Source of the DNA: Dactylosporangium sp040605635
GTDB lineage: Bacteria; Actinomycetota; Actinomycetes; Mycobacteriales; Micromonosporaceae
Reading direction: 5' to 3'
Assembly (NCBI RefSeq): GCF_040605635.1
Contig: NZ_JBEXDG010000048.1
Coordinates: forward strand, 20,955-84,954
Length of the DNA stretch: 64,000 nucleotides
The notes below the pieces were generated by a model, which was given only the letters and a program-made list of their open reading frames with translations, was not told where the DNA came from and did not search any database. Both the position numbers and the translations under genes were made by a program. The first letter of the stretch is position 1. Each line of letters begins with the position of its first letter. Of this stretch, positions 58,516 to 64,000 are shown piece after piece.

Positions 58516-59661
58516 TCAGCCGCCTCCGGCGAGACGATGCAGCAGCAGCCCGGTCATCGCCCGGACGCCGACGCCGACGGCCCGCTCGTCGGGGGTGAAG
58601 TCCAGGGCGTGCGGGGTGCCGCGGTCGCCGACGCCGAGGAAGAACATCGAGCCGGGCACCCGGTGCAGGAACAGCGCGAAGTCCTCGCCGCTGAACGGCC
58701 ACGCCGCGTGCAACGTCAGGACGGCCTCGACGGCGGGGTCCTCCCGCAGATGCCCGGCGGCGGTCTCGGTGAGCTCCGGCGCGCAGATCATGGCCGGGAA
58801 CGGCGGGCCGGGGAACGTGATCCCGGCGTCCGCCTCGGCGGCCAGGCGGCGCAGCTCGTCGCGCAGCTCGGGGTGGCGGGTCTCGGGCCAGGCCCGCAGC
58901 CACACCTCCGCGGTGACCGGGTCGCTGTCCGCCCGCAGGTGCGAGCCGGTGACGACGTAGCTGGCCAGGGGGCCGTCCGGGGTCTGCAGCACCGCCGCCA
59001 GCTCGGCGAACTCGGCGTCCGTCGCGGGACGCCGGACGGTGGTCATGGCGTCGACCCGGTCCAGCAGCCGCCGGCCCCTCGACGCGGCATCCGGGCCGCG
59101 CAGCTCGAAGTGGCACGTGTCGAGGCCGGGGTGGCCCGTGCCGGGCATGGCGGCGAGGACGCCGACCGGCAACGGCGCGCAGTGCACCGCGTAGACCTCG
59201 TCCGGCGGGCAGTCGTCGAGAGCGCCGTCGTCGAGCATCGCCCGGGCGCCCTCCAGGGTCTCCTCCGCCGGCTGGAACAGCAGCACGACCCGGCCGGCGA
59301 ACCGGTCCCGGAGCCCGGCCAGGACCTCGGCCACGCCGACGCCGATCGCGGTGTGCAGGTCGTGCCCGCAGATGTGCGCGGCGCCGCCCTCGACGGCCAA
59401 CGCGTCGAGATCGGCGCGGTAGGCGATGGTCCGGCCGCCGCTCAGGTCGCCGCGCACGACGCCGACGACGCCGTGGCCGCCGACACCGGTGCGCACCTCC
59501 AGGCCGGCGGCGCGGAGCCGGTCCGCCACCAGGGCCGCGGTGTGCCGCTCGGCGCCGGCCACCTCGGGCCGCAGGTGGATGGCACGCCGCAGCTCGACCA
59601 GCCCGGCGTCCAGCGGCGCGGCGGCCGCATCGACGCATTCATGATTCCAGATCCCCGTCAC
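58516..59661 (-). CDS. M20-family amidohydrolase
   Basis: 381 residues of the M20D (hippurate hydrolase/IAA-amino acid hydrolase) type: LRRAIHLRPEVAGAERHTAA, then metal ligands AYRADLDALAVEGG and AHICGHDLHTAIGVG, FQPAEETLEGARAMLDDGAL with the catalytic Glu, and SGEDFALFLHRVPGSMFFLG near the end. It should remove acyl groups from N-acyl amino acids or similar. The extra MTGIWNHECVDAA N-terminus is atypical; the true start may be later. Confidence 0.92.
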   Translation of the reverse strand: MTGIWNHECVDAAAAPLDAGLVELRRAIHLRPEVAGAERHTAALVADRLRAAGLEVRTGVGGHGVVGVVRGDLSGGRTIAYRADLDALAVEGGAAHICGHDLHTAIGVGVAEVLAGLRDRFAGRVVLLFQPAEETLEGARAMLDDGALDDCPPDEVYAVHCAPLPVGVLAAMPGTGHPGLDTCHFELRGPDAASRGRRLLDRVDAMTTVRRPATDAEFAELAAVLQTPDGPLASYVVTGSHLRADSDPVTAEVWLRAWPETRHPELRDELRRLAAEADAGITFPGPPFPAMICAPELTETAAGHLREDPAVEAVLTLHAAWPFSGEDFALFLHRVPGSMFFLGVGDRGTPHALDFTPDERAVGVGVRAMTGLLLHRLAGGG

Positions 59662-59717
59662 GGGCCAGATCTTAGGCGATCTCGACGTACCGAACGGTAC
59701 TCGTTACGCTCTGCGTC

Positions 59718-60998
59718 TTGTCGCGTCCCCTCGACGGCGTAGAGGCAGGCAAGGTCTTGGACGAGCAGCTCCGCGAACCGGAACACCTGGCGCCGTCGGC
59801 GCCTCCGGCCGCGCCGTACGCGCCGCCGGACCGGCGTCCGGTCCAGCCTTCCGGATCCGGGCTGGAGGCGCTGAGCGGGATCCGCGCCGAGCGGGAGCGG
59901 GCGCACGCCGGCCACCTGGCCCAAGTGGCGGCGCAGGCCGCGACACAGGCGGGGCAGGCAGCGCAGGTCGCCGCGCAGGCGGCCCAGGTCGCGCAGGCCG
60001 CGGCGCAGACGGCCGCGCTGCGCGTCGCGGGCGCGGCGGGCACCGCGACCCGGCACACCGTCGCCGGGGCCAAGCGGGCCGCGAGCAGCGTCGGGCGGTT
60101 CTTCATCGGCTTCGGGTTCTTCTGGCGGGGGCTGGCGTTCTTCCTCCGCAACCCGAGGCTGTGGCTGTGGGCGCTGCTCCCGGTCGCGCTGACCGCGCTG
60201 TGCCTGCTCGGCGTCGAGAAGGTCGTCGCGATGGCGATCAAGGTCGCCGTCGACTGGCTGCTCGGGTTCGTCGCGAGCTGGCCGTCGGCGGTCAGGTGGG
60301 CGCTCGGCTGGGTCATGCGGTGGGCCGCCGAGACCGCGTTCCACCTGCTGATCACGGCGCTGACGGTGCCGGTGACGATGTTCTTCGGCGCGTTCTTCCT
60401 GCCGTTCATGACCAGGAGCGTGGTCCGGCTGACCGGCGGCGGGCACATCCCGCCGCCGTCGTGGTGGCGGGCCTCCGGGGTGTGCCTGCGCCAGACCGTC
60501 GTCGTGACGCTGGTGCTGCACGTCGGCTGGCTCATCTGCCTGCCGTTGCTGCTGCTGCCGGGCTTCAACCTCGCCGTCGCGTTCGGCGTCGGGCTGTTCT
60601 TCAACGGCTTCCTGGTCGGGGTCCTGGTCCTCGCCGTGTCGCTGCACCACCACGGCGTGCACGGCGCGAAGCAGCACCTGAAGTTCGCGTGGCAGCACCG
60701 GGCGTACGTGACCGGCTTCGGCATGATGAGCGTGATCGCGCTGATCCTGCCGGTCCTGTCGCTGCGCTTCCTCGTCGCCGTGCCGATCCCCGAGGTCTTC
60801 GCCGCGCCCGGTGCCGTGCTGTACCTGATCACGTCGCCGGCGGTGCTGGTCGGCGCGATCCTGCTGCACCGCCGGATCCTCGGCGTGCTTCCGCCGGCGC
60901 CGGTGCCCCCGCCATGGCCCGATCCGCGGCTGCGGTACGGTCAGCCCCATGTCGGCAGTGGCCACCTTCAGCTCCCTCAAGGCGACATCCGTCGCTGA
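59718..60998 (+). CDS. EI24-type membrane protein with Ala/Gln-rich coiled N-terminus
   Basis: 426 residues from a TTG at 59718. Residues 65-110 are an Ala/Gln/Val heptad-like stretch (HLAQVAAQAATQAGQAAQ), predicted as a coiled helix. EI24-type membrane helices follow from about 130 (RNPRLWLWALLPVALTALCL, PGFNLAVAFGVGLFFNGFLV, ITSPAVLVGAILLHRRILG). Homologues such as CysZ transport sulfate, but residues do not prove that here. The C-terminus overlaps the next gene by 50 bases. A start nearer the membrane region is possible. Confidence 0.75.
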   Translation: MSRPLDGVEAGKVLDEQLREPEHLAPSAPPAAPYAPPDRRPVQPSGSGLEALSGIRAERERAHAGHLAQVAAQAATQAGQAAQVAAQAAQVAQAAAQTAALRVAGAAGTATRHTVAGAKRAASSVGRFFIGFGFFWRGLAFFLRNPRLWLWALLPVALTALCLLGVEKVVAMAIKVAVDWLLGFVASWPSAVRWALGWVMRWAAETAFHLLITALTVPVTMFFGAFFLPFMTRSVVRLTGGGHIPPPSWWRASGVCLRQTVVVTLVLHVGWLICLPLLLLPGFNLAVAFGVGLFFNGFLVGVLVLAVSLHHHGVHGAKQHLKFAWQHRAYVTGFGMMSVIALILPVLSLRFLVAVPIPEVFAAPGAVLYLITSPAVLVGAILLHRRILGVLPPAPVPPPWPDPRLRYGQPHVGSGHLQLPQGDIRR

Positions 60999-61392
60999 GT
61001 TCACCCGCGACCCCTCGGCCGCGCTGGAGAAGCTCGGCACGCCCCTGGAGGTGTCCTTCGACTGGTCGGCCTACGTGATCCTGCCGGTCCTGGAGCTGCT
61101 CGGCGACCGCGGCATCACGCTGCACACCTCGGAATACGACCGGCTGCTCGACGACGTGCCCGAGGACGACGACCGGTTCACGGTGCTGCTGACCCCGCAG
61201 CACCGTGCGTTCCTGCCGCGCCTGGACCCGGACACGTTCGACGACGCCGAGTTCCGCGAGCGGTTCGCCGAGGACCGCATCGACCTCGACCCGGCCGAGG
61301 CGGGCGCCGCCGGCCGGGACGTGATCGTCCTGCTGCACGACTGCGTCGCCGAGGTCGCCGACGACGAGGTCATCGTCATCCGCATCGGCTGA
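60949..61392 (+). CDS. conserved hypothetical protein
   Basis: 147 acidic residues: SLKATSVAEFTRDPSAALEK, DWSAYVILPVLELLGDRGIT, then Asp/Glu-rich DRLLDDVPEDDDRFTV and EFRERFAEDRIDLDPAE. The first 20 residues resemble a Phd/YefM antitoxin start (VAEFTRDPSAALEK), but the rest does not follow that family. Starts inside the EI24 gene in another frame. Confidence 0.65.
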   Translation: MSAVATFSSLKATSVAEFTRDPSAALEKLGTPLEVSFDWSAYVILPVLELLGDRGITLHTSEYDRLLDDVPEDDDRFTVLLTPQHRAFLPRLDPDTFDDAEFRERFAEDRIDLDPAEAGAAGRDVIVLLHDCVAEVADDEVIVIRIG

Positions 61393-61397
61393 CGCCT

Positions 61398-61931
61398 TTA
61401 CGCGAGCTTGGGCAGGACCGCCTCGGCGGCGCGCTGCTCGACCTTCAGGTTGCCGGCGTCGGTGCCGGCCGAGGTCGCGTAGGCGTCGACGATCTTGCCG
61501 TCGGCGTAGACGTACAGGTGACCGGCGAGCGAGTAGGCGGACTCACCGACCCCGGCGACCTGCACCGCCTCCTTGTTCTGCACGTCGAACTGGTCGCGGG
61601 TCTCCACGTTGACGGTGATGGTGAGCTGGCCGCTGGTGAGCTGCCACTGGCAGTAGCGGGCGCCCGGGGAGTTGCCGCCCTCGTTGCTCATGAGCGTCAC
61701 CTTCTTCCCGGTCAGGGTGTTCACCTCCGCCTTGGTCAGCAGGGTGCAGATGTCCGGCAACGCCACCGGGCCGCTCGTGGTCTTCGCCGGGGCCGGTGCG
61801 CTCTTGGCGCCGCCGGTCGTCGCGGCCGGGCCCGGCGTCGGCGTGTCGGCGGCCTTGTCCAGCACACCGCACCCTGTCAGGGTCAGTGCACCGGTCAGCA
61901 ACGTGGTGGCGGCAAGGATGCGGTGGCGCAT
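61398..61931 (-). CDS. DUF3558-like lipoprotein
   Basis: 177 residues. Lipobox LTGCG after RILAATTLLTGALTLTG; a Thr/Pro/Ala linker; then a domain beginning PDICTLLTKAEVNTLTGKKV with Cys in RYCQWQLTSG and the segment VQVAGVGESAYSLAGH, as in DUF3558-type actinobacterial lipoproteins. Anchored outside the membrane. Resembles the outer domain of the Hsp70-like protein at 47835. Confidence 0.85.
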   Translation of the reverse strand: MRHRILAATTLLTGALTLTGCGVLDKAADTPTPGPAATTGGAKSAPAPAKTTSGPVALPDICTLLTKAEVNTLTGKKVTLMSNEGGNSPGARYCQWQLTSGQLTITVNVETRDQFDVQNKEAVQVAGVGESAYSLAGHLYVYADGKIVDAYATSAGTDAGNLKVEQRAAEAVLPKLA

Positions 61932-62030
61932 GACGACCCTCCAGGGCGACGTGGTCTGTTGCCATTACCCTGACGGATCAACGAGCGCGCCGCCCGCGCG
62001 GCGACGCCGCCTGGCACATTTCGGGGACCT

Positions 62031-63428
62031 TCAGCCGCGGACCACGTCGGCTCGGACCGCCCCGCCTCGGACCGCCCAGGCTCGGATCACCGGGTGCGTG
62101 GTGAACTCGAAGCCGACCGAGTCCACCGGCGTGACGGTGACCCCGGAGTCGTCGAACTCCGCCGTGTACGTGCGGGTGCAGGGATCCCCCGTGTGGCAGA
62201 CACACAGCTCGAACGTGGTCGGCCCACGCCACCCGCCGGTCGTCGCGATCGGGTTGGCCACGCCGTCGCACGTCGTCATCGTCGACGGCACCCACCGGCC
62301 GGGCGCGCAGGCGAACTCGTGCGCGCCGTGCTCGTCGTGCAACCGGACCGTCCAGCCGTGCGGTGCTCGTACAATGGCGAAACCGACAATCCGGGACGGC
62401 TGGTCGATGTCCGGACGATGGTGACGTCGCGGCGGCACGGGCGGGTCGGCGGTGTGGAAGCGGCCCGGCAGGTCCTCCCGCGGCTCGGCAGTGCCGGTGA
62501 CCGCGGGCAGCTCCAGCCCGACGACCTGCGACGGCTCCAGCGGGCCGAGCAGGTGCGCCCACACGGCGTCGAGGACCGCCTGCATGTCCTCGGTCGCGGC
62601 GGTGACCGCGACGACCGTGTCCAGCCGCGGCAGGACGACGATGAACTGCCCGAACGCCCCGTCCGCGCGGTAGCCGTCGTGCCGGCACCGCCAGAACTTG
62701 TAGCCGTAGCCCTGCTGCCAGTCGAGGGACTCCCGGGAGCCGGTCGGGTCGACGTTGGGCACCTGGAGCCGGGTGGCCTCGTCGACCCACTCCGCCGGCA
62801 CGAGCTGCTCGCCCTGCCATCGGCCGCGTCGCAGGTACAGCTGGCCGAACGTCGCCAGATCGCGGGTCCGCAGGGTCAGGCCCCAGCCGCCCACGGTGAT
62901 CCCGCGCGGGCACGTCTCCCAGGCCGCGGGCCCGAAACCGAGCGGCTCGAACAGCCGCGGCCGCAGGTAGTCCAGCAGCGTCACGCCCGTCAGCCGCTGC
63001 AGGATCGCCGACAGCGCGTACGTGGCGCCGCTGTTGTAGACGAACCGGGTGCCGGGCTCGTGCACGACGGGGTGGCTCAGGAACCCACGGACCCAGTCCT
63101 CGTCGGGGTCGGCCGCCATCGACTCGCCGGATTCGGTGTCGTGCCCGGTCGTCATGGTCAGCAGGTGCCGGACCCGCATCCCTTTCAGGTCGTCGGCGCC
63201 GCCGAGGATCTCGTGGACCAGGTCGTCGACGGTCAGCAGCCCGTCGTGGACGGCGAGCCCGACCGCGGTCGACGTGAAGCTCTTGCTCAGCGAGTACAGC
63301 GACTGCGGCACGTCCTGCCGGTAGGGGTGCCAGTAGCCTTCCGCGACGGTCTCGCCGCCGCGCAGCACCATGAAGCTGTGGACGCCGAGCTTCTCCGCAT
63401 CGCGGACGAACCCTTCGATGGCCATCAT
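62031..63428 (-). CDS. serine hydrolase (beta-lactamase / class C PBP fold)
   Basis: 465 residues. Catalytic SxxK is in SLYSLSKSFTSTAVGL (about residue 48) and the Tyr-x-Asn/Ser motif is in FVYNSGATYALSAIL. The core ends about residue 300. The C-terminal 160 residues include a second beta-rich domain with Cys (ELCVCHTGDPCTRTYTAEF). No signal peptide, so intracellular or leaderless. Probably an esterase or peptidase, not a drug-resistance enzyme. Confidence 0.88.
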   Translation of the reverse strand: MMAIEGFVRDAEKLGVHSFMVLRGGETVAEGYWHPYRQDVPQSLYSLSKSFTSTAVGLAVHDGLLTVDDLVHEILGGADDLKGMRVRHLLTMTTGHDTESGESMAADPDEDWVRGFLSHPVVHEPGTRFVYNSGATYALSAILQRLTGVTLLDYLRPRLFEPLGFGPAAWETCPRGITVGGWGLTLRTRDLATFGQLYLRRGRWQGEQLVPAEWVDEATRLQVPNVDPTGSRESLDWQQGYGYKFWRCRHDGYRADGAFGQFIVVLPRLDTVVAVTAATEDMQAVLDAVWAHLLGPLEPSQVVGLELPAVTGTAEPREDLPGRFHTADPPVPPRRHHRPDIDQPSRIVGFAIVRAPHGWTVRLHDEHGAHEFACAPGRWVPSTMTTCDGVANPIATTGGWRGPTTFELCVCHTGDPCTRTYTAEFDDSGVTVTPVDSVGFEFTTHPVIRAWAVRGGAVRADVVRG

Positions 63429-63452
63429 CAGACCCTACTCAGCCGGCCTATG

Positions 63453-63665
63453 ATGATCACGATGGAACGGCTGACGCTCCGGCGCGACGCTCTCCGTCCT
63501 CGCCGGGGGCTCCGGCCCCCGGTCGTCCTGCTGCACGGCCTCGGACACTCGACCCGCCACCCTTCGGATGTGTCCCGTCGCGCGTACGTCGCCGATGTCC
63601 TGGCCGTCGACCAGCCCACCGCCTGGCTCACCGTGCTCCGCTCCTTCCTCGACCGGCTGCCGTAG
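63453..63665 (+). pseudogene. alpha/beta-hydrolase remnant (start and end only)
   Basis: A 70-codon frame starts MITMERLTLRRDALRPRRGL, then PPVVLLHGLGHSTRHPS (the HGLG oxyanion-hole motif). It continues into VSRRAYVADVLAVDQPTAWL and TVLRSFLDRLP, which resembles the final helix of such hydrolases. The catalytic Ser, Asp and His regions (about 180 residues) are missing in frame. Confidence 0.6.
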
Positions 63666-63676
63666 CATCCCGCATC

Positions 63677-63883
63677 GTGCGGACGAAGACCCTCGTGGTG
63701 ATCCTGGTGCTGGCTGTCGGCGGCGCGGTGTTCCTGTGGTGGAAGGAGGCGTCCAGCGGCAGCGCCCTCGGCTGCTACACGACGCCCGTCACCGTGTTGC
63801 CGCTGTCCGATTCGGGTGCCGTGCGCGCCGCCGACTGCGGCGCACCGCTGGGGTTGCCCCGTTTTGACGGACAGGGTTGTTGA
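63677..63883 (+). CDS. membrane-anchored protein with Cys-rich domain, cut by the IS element
   Basis: GTG 63677 opens RTKTLVVILVLAVGGAVFLW (one helix), then SSGSALGCYTTPVTVLP and AVRAADCGAPLG, resembling the start of a septum-formation-type outer domain. From about 63850 the frame enters IS sequence (LPRFDGQGC) and stops at 63883. The natural C-terminus is thus lost to the insertion. Confidence 0.6.
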   Translation: MRTKTLVVILVLAVGGAVFLWWKEASSGSALGCYTTPVTVLPLSDSGAVRAADCGAPLGLPRFDGQGC

Positions 63884-64000
63884 GGTGGTGTCAGGCTACC
63901 TGACGGAGCTGGGATTCGTTGCGTAGCTTGGTTTCGTAAGCTGCTGGGCTGAGATAGTCCAATGTGGAGTGTCGACGGCGGGTGTTGTACCAGCCTTCGA
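63849..64000 (-). mobile_element. IS3-family insertion sequence, one end (partial)
   Basis: The end of an IS3-type element: transposase OrfB C-terminus on the minus strand, then about 40 bases to the border. CCCCGTTTTGACGGACA lies near 63857 as the candidate terminal repeat. The exact border (63848-63857) cannot be set without the other end. It interrupts the gene at 63677. Confidence 0.75.
63891..64000 (-). CDS. IS3-family transposase OrfB, C-terminal end (partial)
   Basis: The minus strand from the window edge reads EGWYNTRRRHSTLDYLSP, the strongly conserved YNxxRxHSxLxYxSP motif near the end of IS3-family DDE integrase-type transposases. It continues AAYETKLRNESQLRQVA and a TGA at 63891-63893. 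The rest lies beyond 64000. Confidence 0.93.
   Translation of the reverse strand, partial: EGWYNTRRRHSTLDYLSPAAYETKLRNESQLRQVA

Noticed and set aside
60949..61392. Phd/YefM antitoxin call from the N-terminal VAEFTRDPSAALEK
   Set aside because: Only about 15 residues fit, the protein is too long, and there is no toxin gene next to it.

Overview
This is a 64 kb chromosomal window from a very high-GC, motile actinobacterium. Gene content and codon use (nearly all third positions G or C) fit the Micromonosporaceae, in the Dactylosporangium/Actinoplanes range. The family call rests on a soluble chemoreceptor with a multi-domain CheW, NlpC/P60 and LysM wall hydrolases, secreted carbohydrate-active proteins with LacI-type operators, several membrane-anchored Hsp70-like ATPases and many small actinobacterial DUF proteins. 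It is an inference from content, not from a marker gene. No rRNA, tRNA or CRISPR array was seen.

Layout. 1-3130: TPR proteins of the CHAT-associated type on the minus strand, with a 34-residue ORF between them. 3.2-7.8 kb: nucleotidyltransferase-like protein, MFS exporter, HEAT protein and a NarL-type two-component pair. 7.9-13 kb: a chemoreceptor with five near-identical PAS repeats, a three-domain CheW protein and a class IV aminotransferase, translationally coupled. 13-21 kb: MMPL exporter, a truncated hydrolase, a LacI-type promoter with no recognisable target, a secreted discoidin/beta-helix protein, a 2OG-Fe(II) oxygenase, a VOC protein and a Ppx/GppA phosphatase. 21-31 kb: Hsp70-like membrane protein, quinone oxidoreductase behind a MerR-type operator, an HD protein, a cluster of gene remnants, a damaged GGDEF-EAL protein and a GH76 enzyme. 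31-45 kb: lipid kinase, phosphoesterase, SecD-like protein, TRIC channel, EamA/LysR pair, APH/methyltransferase-remnant/cupin operon, ArsR/VOC operon, SIMPL, MarC, arginine deiminase and small conserved hypotheticals. 45-54 kb: HAF-repeat secreted protein, second Hsp70-like protein, DUF1996 protein, Cys/Met PLP enzyme, acyltransferase and NlpC/P60 protein. 54.6-64 kb: MalT-like ATPase without its HTH, an Hsp70/WD40 chimera, an M20 amidohydrolase, an EI24 membrane protein, lipoprotein, serine hydrolase, a hydrolase remnant and the end of an IS3-family element at the right edge.

Two themes stand out. First, regulation: two promoters carry a GAGAGCGCTCTC palindrome at the start point, two secreted-protein promoters share TGGCAAnCGnTTGYCG overlapping the -35, and two promoters share a MerR-type dyad in the same register. 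Secreted proteins and redox genes in this window may therefore be co-regulated in small regulons. Second, gene decay of a peculiar kind. At least five loci keep a recognisable N-terminus and C-terminus but have lost the core in frame: GGDEF-EAL (two junctions), methyltransferase, NmrA/SDR, Hsp70-WD40 and an alpha/beta hydrolase, with a Tat-secreted protein as a probable sixth. Others have lost a terminal domain (CHAT, LuxR HTH, N-terminal half of a hydrolase) or have shifted frame (PQQ-like protein, peptidoglycan-binding tail of GH76). Either this genome is losing genes by in-frame internal deletion, or the assembly has collapsed such segments. Read mapping would decide between the two.
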